Source: Hexactinellida sp. DTS-2022
Lineage: Eukaryota > Porifera > Hexactinellida
Assembly: GCA_028753945.1 (NCBI GenBank)
Contig: JAPNXP010000008.1
Location: 3,782,001-3,846,000 of the forward strand
Length of the DNA stretch: 64,000 nt
Direction of reading: 5' to 3'
The notes beneath the pieces were generated by a model, which made no database searches, was not told the DNA's origin, and saw nothing but the letters and a program-made list of their open reading frames with translations. Numbering within the stretch: the stretch's first letter is position 1; every line of letters starts with the position of its first letter. The position numbers were made by a program, and so were the translations under genes. Positions 22,411 to 34,127 of the stretch are shown in pieces.

Positions 22411-23605
22411 TTAATTGGAATCGCTCCCGCTAGCAGACAGATACACCTTGTTGGTATTTACGTACTGCGGTGTGTCCCGTATCTCCTGGTGCGCGTCTAG
22501 GACCATGGGCATGTCCAGTGCGTGCTTTGGCAGAGGCGTGTCCTCCGAGCTGTCGGAGCTGTCGGAGGAGGAGGAGGAGGAGTTGGAGCTGGAGCTCGAG
22601 TCGGAATCCGAGTCGCTCTCCGCTGGAGCCGAAGAGTTGGTGGCCGCAGCCACGGAGGGGTCAGCTGTCGAGTTCCGCACGGACTCGAGGTTAGGGCCCG
22701 CTACGAACCCAGAGAGCGCGGGTTTGTTGCCTGGCGTCTGGGAGTCAGGCTCTGTTCGGGGAGCGGATAGTGGTGCTACGGACTTTTTGAGTTTTCCCTT
22801 CGCTTTAGATTTGGTTGGTGCGGTGATGGCGTCCGCGGGAACTGAGAAGTTAGAGGCGGGGGGCGGCCAGTTGCCGATCCGCTTCTGTTTGAGAGCCGAG
22901 GTGCACTCTAGGCGCTCCAGAGTTATATCCCCGGAGTTGTGGTTCCAAACTAGAACGAAGTCCTTCAGGTAGGGTCTCTTCGGGCCTGATAATTACAATA
23001 ATATAATACTAAATAGATTCGTTAATTATATTAGTGGCAATGAACTCCTGTTAGAAGTCCCGAGGTTTACTTTGTTATAAGCTGAGTAAAATCAACTAAA
23101 TTATCCGTCTGGGGATTAGTCGCTATAAGTAGGTACACGTATTTCGTTATATCTTAGTTCATGTATGTACAGTGCAACCTCGATTTTCCGAACTTTTGAT
23201 TATCCGAACACACCTGGCTGGTCCCAATGTTATTCCATAAACTAGTTTAGTCTTAAATAATCTTGAATGGGATAATCAAGGTTGCACTGTGCTTTGAAAA
23301 TACCAAATATTCACTATCACTGCACCTTTGAATAGAGTAGATTCTGCGGCTTCCGCGGAGACATCCTGTCTGCTTGCGGCGGAAGACTCTCGAGGCACAG
23401 AAATAGTCATGGTCTGATCCTCGTGGTTAACCGAGAGCTTAGCAGCTTTCGTAGCATTGAGAGAAATAGGTTTGAAGTCGAACGAAATGGATTGATATGA
23501 GTGATCGTGTTTCCTTCTCTGCTTGTCGAGCAAACTTTTACCGAACTTTATATTATACACCTTACCAGCAGTGATGAAGGGAGGGAGGCTCTCCTGACTA
23601 GCCAT
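22411..23605 (-). CDS. EAF: ELL-associated factor (EAF family)
   Basis: A transcription-elongation cofactor that binds ELL in super/little elongation complexes. Two exons (23605-23326 and 22985-22411) join in phase to give 284 aa. The N-terminal EAF domain (about 1-110) includes YNIKFGKSL, HDHSYQSISFDFKP and, after the junction, KDFVLVWNHNSGDITLERLE. The C-terminal half is the usual Ser/Asp/Glu-rich activation region, with a poly-Ser/Asp run at about 210-245. The start was set at the ATG at 23605 (MASQESLPPF). An upstream in-frame ATG at 23665 would add 20 residues not typical of the family. The intron carries a 120-bp inverted-repeat element. Confidence 0.9.
23170..23289. mobile_element. 120-bp inverted-repeat element in the EAF intron
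   Basis: The ends are CAGTGCAACCTCGATTTTCC and the inverse (GATAATCAAGGTTGCACTG), pogo/Tc1-like. It is short, non-coding and nearly palindromic. Confidence 0.75.
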
Positions 23606-23727
23606 TTGCGTAGCTAGTTTATTGTGTTTTAATTGAACTCGCAAGAAACCGACTGTACTTTGCAAACTTATTAATTAACTAGTACGGTATATCCCTTGAA
23701 GCCAATTCAGCCAAAAGAGCGATAACT

Positions 23728-23820
23728 TATAATATAAAACTCGATTGTTGTGTGTTTTGTTTGTTTTTTGTTCGTTTTGTATTCAAGTGCTACAGAAAGC
23801 GCATTTACATTCGAGATATA
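23728..23820 (+). mobile_element. Possible Helitron-like 5' end
   Basis: The stretch AAACTCGATTGTTGTGTG, with a T/G-rich run and ending near GAGATATA, resembles the start of the Helitron-like candidate at 39,987. Both share CTCGATTGTTG, a TGTATT-AAGTG block and GAGATATA. No matching 3' end was found, and another element is inserted at its right edge. Confidence 0.35.
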
Positions 23821-24004
23821 CAGGTAAACCTCCCAAAGCGGCACCTCCGAGTAGCGGCAACCTCCGAGAAGCGGCACAAAATCATTCTCCCGATGGGTGC
23901 CGCTTTGGGAGTTTTACCTTACGAGCAACCTCCCAAAGCGGCAACCTCCGAGAAGAGGCACAAAATCATTCTCCCGATGGGTGCCGCTTTGGGAGGTTTA
24001 CCTG
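23821..24004. mobile_element. 184-bp inverted-repeat element with TA target duplication
   Basis: The terminal repeats begin CAGGTAAACCTCCCAAAGCG and are flanked by TA on both sides. The interior has a nested duplicated block (AAAATCATTCTCCCGATGGG occurs twice). Non-autonomous Tc1/mariner-type by its TA site. Confidence 0.8.
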
Positions 24005-24225
24005 TATTTCTAATACTAAGAAATTTATTCTCGTTCGCTTGATTGCTATACGGTCTCACATTATTCATTAAAATATATTATTCTTAGTTAGTTAGAAAGT
24101 ACTACCGCTTAGTGGTCGAGGATCCGTCGCGAATCTACCGACAGGAAGGATTGTATAATATATTAATTAATATCTAACTATTCACTACTACTGCCTCACA
24201 GGGCACTACAGCTAGCTAATAGAGT

Positions 24226-24576
24226 CTACTTCTTAGCGCGGGCCTTGCACAGCTTCTGCACCACTTTCTGCTCCTCCACCAGGAAGGCCTGTATAATCCT
24301 ATTCCGTAGAGACTTGTGGTCCAGACACCCGCCGTACGCCCGGTTGACCTTCTTCTTGCAGCGGGACATGCGCTTCAGCTCGTAGGGCCGCACCGCGGGG
24401 ATCCCGTGCAGCCGCACCTTCTGGTACCCCTTCTTAGCCTCCTTGGAGGCCGGCCTCTTGCCCAGCTTCTTGCGGGGCAGGTACACGAGGCGCCCCCCTG
24501 GCGTCTTAGAGATTCTAACTTTATTGGATTTAGTGTTGTAGGGCTGTCGCCGCCTGTAACGCAAACGCTGTACCAT
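24226..24576 (-). CDS. RPL34: Ribosomal protein eL34
   Basis: Large-subunit cytosolic ribosomal protein of 116 aa, very basic, in one coding exon. The opening MVQRLRYRRRQPYNTKSNK and the RISKTPGGRLVYLPRKK segment are almost invariant in animals. The Cys pairs expected in a zinc-type eL34 are reduced to single cysteines (RMSRCKKKVNRAYGGCLDHKS), as in other animals. Length matches the family (about 117 aa). A TATTATAACAG-like pyrimidine-poor leader precedes the ATG. Any intron in the 5' untranslated region is not resolved. Confidence 0.97.
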   Translation of the reverse strand: MVQRLRYRRRQPYNTKSNKVRISKTPGGRLVYLPRKKLGKRPASKEAKKGYQKVRLHGIPAVRPYELKRMSRCKKKVNRAYGGCLDHKSLRNRIIQAFLVEEQKVVQKLCKARAKK

Positions 24577-24800
24577 TCTACTGCTATAATACTGATTATA
24601 AAATCCTACTGAATCAGCTCATTATCGGGAACGTAAGAGGGACAACCAGAGGCTCGTTTGCAAAATAGTTAATATTATGCTATGAATTTTGTCGATACTA
24701 TACAATCCAGAAATGCCATAATGAAAAAAATAATTGTGAATGTTAGAAATTCACCTGGAACCTTCTAGTAGGGATAATATTATTTTAATATATAGTAGAG

Positions 24801-25053
24801 ATCAGTGCACGACAAAATGAATTTGATGGTGGTTAATTAAGCCACCACCTCACTTTTCCTGGTGGCTAAAGAATAAACAACGGCCGGTTTAACAAACCAC
24901 TGATGGCTAAACAAACTTCTGATGTCGTAAAACAAACACTAATATTACTAAATAATGCAAAGAAAAATGTAATCTACAATAAATAATCCACAATTTATGG
25001 TGGATTAGCTACCAAAGGCAAAATTTGGTGGCTTAGTTAAGAAAGCACTGATA
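24801..25053. mobile_element. Possible inverted-repeat element
   Basis: Both edges carry ATCAGTGC in inverted orientation and a TTAAGCCACCA / TGGTGGCTTA pair farther in. It is non-coding and weakly supported. Confidence 0.35.
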
Positions 25054-25074
25054 TTAGAAATAGTATTCATAGTA

Positions 25075-25393
25075 CAGTCGAAACCGGTTTATTCTAACTT
25101 ATCGGTTTATTCTAACTATTAGTAATGCAATCTTTTGTAAGAAATTCCAACTACAGTCGAAATCGGGTTTTTTTGCTTATTGGGTTTTTTTGCCTCCTTT
25201 TGTCGTGCAAAAATGTGATATCTTAATGTGTTTTCCATCGGGTTTTTTTGCCTCCTTTTGTCGTGCATTTTGGGGGGCAAAAAAACCCGATTTCGACTGT
25301 ATACTGTATTTTTCATCGGTTTTTTCTAACTATCGGTTTTTTCTTACTATTTTTATCTGCAAAGAAATGGTTAGAAAAAACCGGTTTGAACTG
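25075..25393. mobile_element. Pogo/Tc1-like element containing a second element
   Basis: The outer terminal repeats are CAGTCGAAACCGGTTTATTC and the inverse ending ACCGGTTTGAACTG. A copy without the internal insertion lies at 27,061-27,208. The insertion itself is listed separately. Confidence 0.8.
25154..25299. mobile_element. 146-bp inverted-repeat element nested in the previous one
   Basis: The ends are CAGTCGAAATCGGGTTTTTT and its inverse, flanked by TA on both sides. It interrupts the outer element after its TTCCAACT segment. Confidence 0.8.
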
Positions 25394-25708
25394 TGCGTGA
25401 TATTAGAAATAACGCTCACAAACTCAATCAATTAGATAATTAATTATCCCGTTCTAATTCTTATGCACTGAAATCTAAATAAAAGCATCATTACTCGCAT
25501 AAACATAAATCTTGCGATTCTCGCCACACAGCTGCTACCGATAATAAGTTTGTTAGTCAGAGACATGCGCATGCACCAGTACAGTTTGTTACAGTATGAA
25601 TTGATCTGTTTACATTAATTAATATGAGAACTTAGTTAACATTGACAATTACAGGGTTCAGCTACTCAGAAATCCTATCAGCTAGAGCCTAAGCTTAAAG
25701 TGATATTA

Positions 25709-28700
25709 TTACAGCAGTGAGGGGGACTTCGCATCTGTTCCGTGTCGGGTCCGCTTGGGGCGTTTCCTGGGAGACCCCTCCTGGTTCCCGGGCTCTCTGT
25801 GTTTCTTCCTCTCGTGTCTGCCCCTCTGCTCCCGGGCCCCCGGCCCCGGCCCCGCCCCCTCGCCCCCCCTCACGCCCAGCCTCCGCACCACGCGCTCCCG
25901 CGGCCGCTCCGCGTGCAGGTGCTTGTCAGCCTCCAGCTCTATGCACACACGGTTATATGAATGCGGTAACAGACACTATACAGTCCCATCAAGTATTCAA
26001 TACAAATGGTATTGATATAGTCAACTCTCGTTATAATTAATAACGAAGTGCTTGGAACCTGTAAATTCCTTCGTTATATCCGGATATTCGTTATAAGCGG
26101 AATTAGCGGATAATAATTAATGCATTTTAGTGCTCTGGGTGAAAATATCAATTTCTTTGTAAGCGGGTATTTCGTTATATCCGACTTCGATATAACGGGA
26201 GTTCACTGTATATACGAATGACGAATAAACGAGTGCATCTTGACGGTCCCCTGGTGTTCGCACTAACGAGGTTCTACTGTAATTACGTTATAATAAGGAC
26301 AAATTCGGAAGAATGCCACTCACCCTTGTCGCGGTGTCTAGTCCTCTCATGCATGCGGTGATCTTTCTCCCTCTCTCTTTCTCTTTCCCTCTCCCTCTCT
26401 CGTTCTCGCTCCTTGTCCCTGCCGCGCTCCCGCTCCCGGTCCCGCTCCCTCCCCTCTCGGTGGGGCCGGTGTCTCTCTCGGGAAGAGTGTCTCCGCCTCT
26501 CTCCTCGCTTCGAGTCTCGATACTCTCTAGAGCTTACAGTTAAACACACACAGCTTAAGATACACAGGTTGTTATTAGACTGAAAATAACTTGCTCATAG
26601 AACAATATATGATTATTATTATTATATAAACACCGAATAAATAGACAAATAAATAAATGGTCCAATGAATATACAAAACTAATTTAATTGTGATTGTGAC
26701 ACATAACATTTTATTGTATAAAAAATAAAATGTTTTTCAGAAAGTGTTACCCTAATTAACACGTATTATGTGAAGATAATGGCAGAAGAATACAACATAA
26801 AGAACTATCAGAAGTACTAACCTGCCGGGTCTCTGGTGGCGGCCTTGCGACTCCTCTGAGCTGAAGGAGTAGTCCGAGAGAGACTCGAGAGAGGTCCGTC
26901 TCCGGGGGGACAGGGACTTGAATTCGCGCTGCTCCATGCCTACGAATTCGTGCAGGAAGTCCGGGTAGAGATGTTCGGGGAAGAGAGGGGGCTCTCTGAA
27001 CCCGTGAGGGGGGAAGGGCGGGTGCATCATCGGGTCTCGCGAGGGCTACATTATACCATACAGTCAAAACCGGTTTATTCTAACTCGGGATATTCTAACT
27101 ATTAGTGATACAATCTTTTGTAAGAAATTCCAACTTTACTAGTAATTTTCACGGTTTTTTCTAACTATTTTTATCTGAAAGAAATGGTTAGAAAACCGGT
27201 TTTAACTGTGCACATTAACTATGGATAATATCTTATACTTACGTCAGGCTGGAAGGGAGGCACCATGCCATGCGGCAGGTGCAGGGGGGGCGGGCCCAGG
27301 CCCATAGGATCCATTTGGGGACCACCAACCATGGGGGGCAGCATGCCCCCTAGGTGTGGCATGACGGGAGGGGGCATTGAAAACAGGGGGTGGAACACCG
27401 GAGGCGCAAAAGCGTCGAACTCAGGAGGCAACATCCCAAGTTCCTTTTTAATGGGGAGTGGCATTGGTTTTTCTCCAATGACGACAATCTCGTTGTTGAC
27501 GACAGAGTCTTCCATTATGGGCTGAGGCTTGAAGTCCTGTCGCAGCTGTTTCTGCTTTACGCAGTACGTCTTCCAGGAGTCTTCCGTGAAGCCTAAGATT
27601 AGCGTTATAGCACGCAACTCCGGTTAATAGAGCCACTGGTTAATAGATGTATCTCAAAATTTCATAGGATCTATAGCACGGAATTACAGTTTGACTCAAA
27701 TATTTCGGTTATCATTTCTCCGCTTAATGGAGTCAACAAACTACCCTGGTATATAACTGACCCTATAAAGCGGAGTCAGCTGTATATACAGAACACTGTA
27801 CCATGGATACAAGAGGGCGATCTTACATTACTCACCGTAGTTAAAGTAGTCCGTGATGTCAGCGCCAGGCTTCCTCCACGGTTTCTCATCGAAGCTAGTC
27901 TCCATGTCCAGGTCGTATAGACTCACGCCGTTTACGTTGCCAACAGTTGTGATGTCCAGCTGTTTGCTGGCCTGGGCGCCGTCCCCGAAAGAGCGCGTGA
28001 AGGGAGATTGCTGGGGAATAGCAGCGGAGGTGGAAATTATGTTTCCATCACCGATTGTTATGCGGATTCCATCGTCGCTTGAATCGTTGGCATCTTCGTC
28101 GTCTTCGCTTGACTCATTTCCACTTGCTGTTATAATGAGAGAGATATTATAATGAATAATAGATAGCGTGCAAATTAGGCAGAAATAAACAAATAAGATC
28201 GGCTAGAGAGAAACAAATACAAATTAAATGAAAATCTAAATAAATAATGTTCCCATATTATATTGTTGTGATGACTTTCCATCAAAACTACACAGGAAAT
28301 GAATTATAACATAATGAATAATAAACTTACCTTAATCGAGACTCTAAAAAGCTATATTAATTATTAATCGTATATTAGTTAAGCCACCCCCCAGTTTAAT
28401 AGGATGTACGACAATACAACACGGACACACACAAATAATTAGCATAAACAGCAGCTGAAAACGATTGCAGAAACAGATTTCTTAATAAATCTGTTCCCGC
28501 TCTACCCCAGGCACACAAAGGAATGTAAAGTGAATCTTATTTCCTTATCAAGTTACATTCAATGAATGCAATTCGCAATTTTATTTTTTACAATAAATAT
28601 TTATTTTCATAGGATAGAACCATTTTTTCTCATTTACTTTTCTAAATAAGAATCATAAAATGTGTTTTTCTAGACACAATCCAATCTGTTTATTGTGCAC

Positions 28701-29692
28701 ATTGAATTCATTCAATCCATTAGTAATCAGATTATACCAAATATACTAACAAATTCGAGGCACAATCGTTAAAATGGTTCCACCCTTTGTTAAAGTGAGC
28801 AGCCCCCAAACAAGATTTCCCGGTCAAATGGATCATTTTCAGCTGCTGGAAAGAGGGCGGAAGAACTCCAATTAGCCAAGCAATGGCTGTACTCTCCTCT
28901 GCAGAATTAGGTTCCTCTAAACCAGTTAGCGAATTAAGCTAGTTTTGTGACTTGTCAGGCAGGAGTGACCTGTAAATTTTAACAACACGACATTAATTAA
29001 TTGCATTGTACACACCAACGGTATACCCAATAAACTTGTCACAAGCACATAAGCCAGTGTTAATTAATCTTGTTTCAGCTCCACACGAAGTCTCTATTTA
29101 TTGATGATGTCATAGCTAAACAATCAGCTTTACAAATATTATAATTTGTGAGTGTCGGTGATAAATATACAATAGGTAGGTAATAATGCTTGTCATAAGA
29201 GCTGAAACAAGATATTACGAGTTTACGACAGTAGCCTACACGGGACTTGGTAAATAAAGTTATTTCCTAGAAAGGGTATGTTCTAGGCTTCGTATTATAA
29301 GATAAAGCGTTCTGTCGAGGCGAAATACAAACAGTAAGTAGCTTACCCTCGTTAGTATTCGGGGCTGGAGGGGACTGCTGGACCACGGATACGCGGGTAT
29401 CAGGCGACAGACTGGCTGTCTCAACCTTTATGGAGGGTTCAGGGGATTTAAAAGATTCGTTTGAAGCGATGGGGACAGCCTCCTGGTCCGAAGCGGACCT
29501 CTCAGGATCAACAGATTGGAGTTCCTCCGATTTGTTCCCAAAGGACTCTTCGTTCACTTCCAGCTCTGCCATCTCAGCGGAGAGAGGCGCGGACTCCTCT
29601 GCAGGGACCGGCGGGGGCGTGGAGATGGCCTGGCCTTCTCTCCCGTAGAGGTACTCTTCGTCAGAAGTGTCTCCCGTCTCAGTTGTCATCAA
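25709..29692 (-). CDS. FIP1L1: Pre-mRNA 3'-end processing factor FIP1
   Basis: A subunit of CPSF that binds U-rich RNA and poly(A) polymerase. Six exons: 29692-29347, 28126-27836, 27592-27243, 27045-26822, 26526-26324 and 25938-25709 (547 aa). Exon 1 encodes an acidic N terminus (about 115 residues). The Fip1 motif spans exons 2 and 3, [17 protein letters not shown] then [10 protein letters not shown]. Exon 3 is Pro/Met-rich, exon 4 carries [12 protein letters not shown], and exon 5 is an Arg/Glu/Asp-rich tract (RE repeats) as in vertebrate FIP1L1. The acceptor of exon 5 could instead lie 6 bp upstream, adding two residues in the same frame. An almost identical second copy of exon 1 lies at 54,503-54,848. 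Three introns hold inverted-repeat elements. Confidence 0.92.
26211..26280. mobile_element. Truncated pogo-like element in a FIP1 intron
   Basis: It has only the right part of the 17,909-type family (GACGGTCCCCTGG, then CTAACGAGGTTCTACTG). Just left of it (26,010-26,205) is another AT-rich inverted pair, AACTCTCGTTATAA / TTATAACGGGAGTT-like. Confidence 0.55.
27061..27208. mobile_element. 148-bp pogo/Tc1-like element in a FIP1 intron
   Basis: The ends are CAGTCAAAACCGGTTTATTC and its inverse. It is collinear with the outer parts of the 25,075 element and lacks the nested insertion. Confidence 0.8.
27609..27786. mobile_element. Inverted-repeat element of the CTCCGCTTAATAGAG type in a FIP1 intron
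   Basis: The left part AACTCCGGTTAATAGAGCC and the right part TATAAAGCGGAGTCAGCTG are inverse versions of each other. The same family sits in an intron of the WD40/U-box gene at 61,949. Confidence 0.6.
28127..29346 (-). other. FIP1 intron 1 (1.2 kb)
   Basis: AT-rich intron, the longest in the gene-dense part. I see no open frame, inverted-repeat element or RNA gene in it. Confidence 0.6.
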
Positions 29693-29756
29693 ATGCTCAC
29701 TTATAATGCCTTGTTCTATAATGCCTGTACATACTCATTGGATAAGTTAGCCTAGT

Positions 29757-29816
29757 GGTTCCCAACCTGGGGTCCACCTAATGTCTCCCGATTGAAAAAG
29801 GTTGGGATTCGCTGGC
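29757..29816. mobile_element. hAT-like terminal fragments
   Basis: GTGGTTCCCAACCTGGGG and, inverted, CAGCGAATCCCAACCTTTTTC resemble hAT transposon ends. Similar pieces lie at 30,309-30,393, at 42,281-42,365 and at 54,909. This is a tiny deletion derivative. Confidence 0.45.
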
Positions 29817-30791
29817 TGTTAGCCCATGTACATAGTAAGCACTGAGTGTACAGAGGAAGTGCCGGATTTAGGGTGTTGTGGACCTAGGGCTAAGTCATTA
29901 TTTGGGCATATTATTATGTCCTCGTATGATACTCATATATTTTGTTGGACCATGTATTGGTTAAACGAGTAATAAAGTATTCGATAATATACCTAATTTA
30001 ATAAATTGCAGTCAGGTTACATCGTTGATACATATTTTAGGTTTTTCTTGTACCTTGTTCCCCTTCTGATATCAATTAAATCCCTAATAGTGGTTACTGG
30101 TTAGTGAAGATTTGAACTAACACTACATGGTTAATTAAACAATTCATGAAATAAATATACAAGACATAATGAAGTAATTATAACATTAATTTTAAACACC
30201 AATATAGAGTCTCTCTGTAAAGTAATGAGATTAGGAGTGAAACTTGTATCCGCAGTAGAATTTGACAAAAGAACTAGGAACTCTATACTTAACAAACATC
30301 TGATAGGGCAGTGGTTCTAGGGTCGACAAGATCTCTAAATGAATGCTTGGTATATGATAAAGGGGATCCACGGTTGAAAAGGTTGGGATTCGCTGTGATA
30401 GTGTGTATCTAGAACAAAATTAGCAATAATTTATAATTAGAATTTATTAAATTAGTTTGATTCTAAAAGAATTGACACAGGCCTGTAGCCAGAAAGTGAT
30501 AGAGGGTGGGGCTTTAGAATTGTAGGAAGCGCTGAGTCTTAAGATATTCCAAATGTTAATCCAAAGAAAATATATACTATCAACATAAAAGCTAACGGAA
30601 ATATCAGGGGGCACAGATTTCGCACCGGGGCGCGGCACAATATCTAATAAGGATCCAAATTCGAGGGTCTGGGCCTTTTCCTACATTCGGATGGAAGGAG
30701 AAAAGGTTGGAATCAAACAAATTCGAAGGATCTAGTACGAAATTAATCTCATTTCAAGGTCAGCTGACCTAAACTTGGCCTGAGAGAAGTG

Positions 30792-31393
30792 GGCCTGTCA
30801 CGCCAAAATTGGTCCGGGTCAAAAGTGGTCCGGGACCAATTTTGGCTGGCCATAAATGGTCCGGTCGGACTAGTTTTGGTCGCCAAAAATGGTCCGGCCG
30901 GACCAGTTTTGGTCGCCAAAGGCGGTCCCCATTGGCCAAAGGTGGTCCCCGCCGGACAGCGTTTCCAAGACAATAATTATAGAGCTTTTTATCATTCATC
31001 AACACAAGAATACATAGAGATGCAAATGTTTTCACAATAGTCAATAATACACAATTACAAAGTTGATTCTTTACACCGTAACTCCATATATCACAATTAC
31101 AAAACCATTTCTTTTCACTATAATATTCATGCATTCATACTTACAAGGTACTCCTTTTCCCCCTGAACCATAGTAGACAATTAGAAAAAGATACATTTTC
31201 AATTTAATAATTGATTGTCCTACACAATTTCGCACTAGTGGGAGGTCTGTTTTAGCAACTTTAGTGCGATCTAACAATGCGATCTAACAAAAAGTTTAGG
31301 CCGGACCTATTTTAGCAAGCTAGGACCATTTATGGCAGGCCAAAATTGGTCCCGGACCATTTTTGGCCCGGACCAATTTTTTCGTGACAGGCC
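30792..31393. mobile_element. 600-bp inverted-repeat element with GGTCCGG subterminal repeats
   Basis: The terminal repeats are GGCCTGTCACG and its inverse CGTGACAGGCC. Next to them are many copies of TGGTCCGG / CCGGACCA on both sides. It is non-coding. The second copy is at 42,763-43,364. Confidence 0.7.
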
Positions 31394-31482
31394 TAGGGCT
31401 ATAGCCCGAGCAGCACTATGGTATGTCCACTGGACAGAGGAAGTGGTAAAATATAAATTAACCAACTCCTAGCTCAGTATAC

Positions 31483-31897
31483 AGTGGAACTCGCTTAGTC
31501 CGTCCTCGGTTTACTCTCGGATAATACGTACGCGTACTGTTCACTAATAACCGATTTTCCACATATCTGATCCAATATAAATGACTCGGTTATTACGCAC
31601 TCGGATAAGACGTACCAATTCGAATCCCAAGTAAATAAATAGTATTACGAATTATAATTCGATTAGTACGTACTCTAGAAAACTATCAGCAGAACTTAAG
31701 TGAGTAGGTTACAACTAGAATACTTCAATCTCATCGTTAAGTTGTTAAAGACTTGAATACCCTAAATCGTATTCATATCATTGAACAAGTCAGTAGATTG
31801 ACTTGTGGATTATGCATACAGATAATACGTACCTCGGTTAGTAAATACTTTTTCTTGTTTCCCCAAGGTGGTAAGAGTTCAGAGTTCTACTGTATAT
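31483..31897. mobile_element. Pogo-like element in the duplicated segment
   Basis: The left end is CAGTGGAACTCGCTTAGTCC and the right end is GAGTTCTACTG. The interior is AT-rich with repeated TACGTAC. The second copy is at 43,454-43,868. Confidence 0.6.
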
Positions 31898-32546
31898 ATT
31901 TAGCTGACAAAATTGGTGAAACTAATTGCGACACTGGTTTTTCATAGCATAAATAAACATAATACTGCAACTACAAAAAGTTAGTACGAAAGTACGGTGT
32001 AAACAATGGTGAAATTCATAATGAACATCGAGACTAGATTTATATGTATTCGTCGTTTTTCCGAACTTATATATTATTATATAGCATAATAACTGGGTCG
32101 TGGACTCGGGGGCATTGGTAGGGCCCATTGTAGCTCATTTGTACTTAGTACTCAATGATTGGTAGGACCTTTTGGGACAATTTGCATCATGATCAATAGA
32201 GAATAATTTCTATATTCGTAGGGCCATGGCCCTAATTGTTTGGCTCAGGAGACCATTAATAGTATTCCCTAAACTAATTTGAAAAGCTAATGCAATATTA
32301 ATTAAAATAGGACTAAAATCGGATAATATGTAACTATTTTCCTTCACAGAGGGAATAGTATTATAATATTTGGTAAGAAATACAATCAAAGCTTATCCAA
32401 ACCACTATACTACAGCTTAGTGGGAAAATGGTAATTCGATAGTATTAAAATGCTACATTGATCTTAGCATGGCAACTGACCACTATACACGAAAAAAGAA
32501 ATAGTGGCAACTCAATGGCAGCTAAATAATTATGTCTCCAAATTCT

Positions 32547-32555
32547 TATAAAAGG
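32547..32555 (+). promoter_or_regulatory. TATA box of family unit A
   Basis: TATAAAAGG lies 62 bp before the unit A ATG, preceded by the block GTCTCCAAATTCT and, farther up, AACTCAATGGCAGCTAAAT. The same arrangement stands before units B, E and F and before the remnant at 59,674. Confidence 0.7.
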
Positions 32556-32616
32556 CCAGAATGTTGACAAACAAACCAATCTTACTAACAAATTATTATT
32601 TTTTTGCTCAAAATAA

Positions 32617-33177
32617 ATGGAAAATTTGGAAAATAATTCCGTTGAGACGCTTAGAAAACAAGTCAGAAAACTGGTGAGCCAATGTCAATGTAAGTTATCA
32701 TCCAATAATAATATCGTAACCTATTTACAAGACGCTCGTTATTAGAATACAAATAACACGAAATTTTGGTTAATATGACAATATTCCAGGCATTTTTTTA
32801 TTCACGAGGCGAAAGCATCTCTAGTTCTTGAATGAAATTTACATATTTTCACAGACAAAAGCACAAAACAAAACAATGAAAAATTTGTATAATTTAATTT
32901 CATATTTCTTATATTCTATTTAGTCGGACACGAAGCAGGGCGCTGTACATGGGGACTCATTCAGAAACCAAAAGGCTGGCCCCCAAACCTCCCGTTTAGG
33001 GGCCCAAACCGATTTGGGAAAAACGAACTAATAATTATTATTATTTCATTGAGAAAAGGTACGTATGTTGAATTACAAATAATTTTGCTTCTCCAGATAT
33101 AAGTACCATGTTCTATCTATCTCTATCTTTGTAGAAGTATTAATTATTTTCTTTATATTCTTTTAGCCGAGATATAA
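32617..33177 (+). CDS. Multicopy small-gene family, unit A
   Basis: An unrecognised family. Exon 1 (32617-32689) encodes 24 residues, MENLENNSVETLRKQVRKL and so on, ending in phase 1 at GT. The diagnostic exon (32924-33058, 135 bp) encodes VGHEAGRCTWGLIQ, KPKGWPPNLPFRGPNR and FGKNELIIIIISLRK. Exon 4 (33167-33177) closes in phase with Ala-Glu-Ile-stop. Joining exon 1 directly to the diagnostic exon keeps the frame and gives a protein of about 72 residues. A possible extra exon after the acceptor at 32789 is conserved in other units but is damaged here and has no clear donor. An AATAAA signal lies at about 33,258. The purifying pattern of differences against other units supports coding. Function is unknown. 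Confidence 0.5.
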
Positions 33178-33530
33178 CGAAGCTTGTTAAAGAAAAGAAA
33201 ATTTGCGTGTATTTGTGTGTATTTATTTATGTGTGGTTTGGAAATTAAAGACTAGAAAATAAACGACTTAAACTTTTAGTAACAAGGGCTGAGGGAATTT
33301 GTAGCCAGCTAAATCGTAGTAATAAATGATGTCTCTCGAGATATAGGATAGGAAGCGTAGTAGAGTTTAAAATAGACAAATGGGGAATATCAAATCGGTT
33401 TATGGAAATAACAGGCAGACATGTCTGTAAGAGACATTTTTATAACAGAGATGTTGATAAAAGACATATTGCTACTCATACGCATTTTGTCTAAAATTTA
33501 GCGATGGGTTGTTGATGGAGCCATACTAGA

Positions 33531-33767
33531 TTAGATCGGCTCTATGTCTTCTATTTTCCAAACAAATCCTAAAATGCGCATACGTTCGCGATATGGAATA
33601 TGCCTCAGGCCTACAACGTGTTTGGTTGATCTTCTCTGTATGCTTTCTAATTTACATAGGTCATTCTGCAAATTGGGGGACCATATTTGTGTCGCATACT
33701 CAATATTTGGTCTGATTAGTTGTTGAAAAACAACTTCGAAGATTTCTATAGTGATGTTGCAGGCCAA
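33531..33767 (-). mobile_element. LINE reverse-transcriptase 3' remnant
   Basis: A 78-codon fragment with the thumb-region pattern of non-LTR retrotransposons: LIRPNIEYATQIWSPNL, KLESIQRRSTKHVVGLR, PYRERMRILGF. It has no flanking RT core and is a dead fragment. Confidence 0.75.
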
Positions 33768-34127
33768 ACGCGTTAGCTTGAAAATAGTTTTCGCAAGGAA
33801 TTGTTCCCATCTCGCCTACTCCCACTTTGTCTACTAATATCAGATTAGTGTCATTTCGTCTACGGGTCTTATTGAGCAACACTATCTTTAATAGGAAGGT
33901 ACAATTTAGTAGGAAAAACCCCTCACAGACGGGATGGGAGTGTGCTCCTTCTGATTGCACTTCCCCAATGTTCAATTTAAGTAGAATTTCAATATTCAAA
34001 TTACATTTATCTTAGTGTAATATAATTTAATTAATTATTGTTTGAATTGTGAAGACTTCAAATGTTTAAAATGTTTAAATTAATTAAGATTAATTAAAAT
34101 TATTACAAATAGAAATTAGGGGATACA

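Larger units (their letters stand above)
30125..33461. repeat. 3.3-kb duplicated segment, copy 1
   Basis: From about 30,210 to 33,461 this segment matches 42,181-45,432 at a constant offset of 11,971 bp with almost no differences. A few differences and a roughly 12-bp indel occur at the left edge. It contains a 600-bp inverted-repeat element, a pogo-like element and one unit of the multicopy gene family. Confidence 0.9.

Noticed and set aside
22415..22972. 185-codon + strand frame with Glu/Ser runs
   Set aside because: Shadow of the Ser/Asp-rich region of EAF on the other strand.
32561..32630. The ATG at 32,561 as start of family unit A
   Set aside because: It lies only about 10 bp after the TATA box, upstream of the expected transcription start, and its frame does not fit exon 1.
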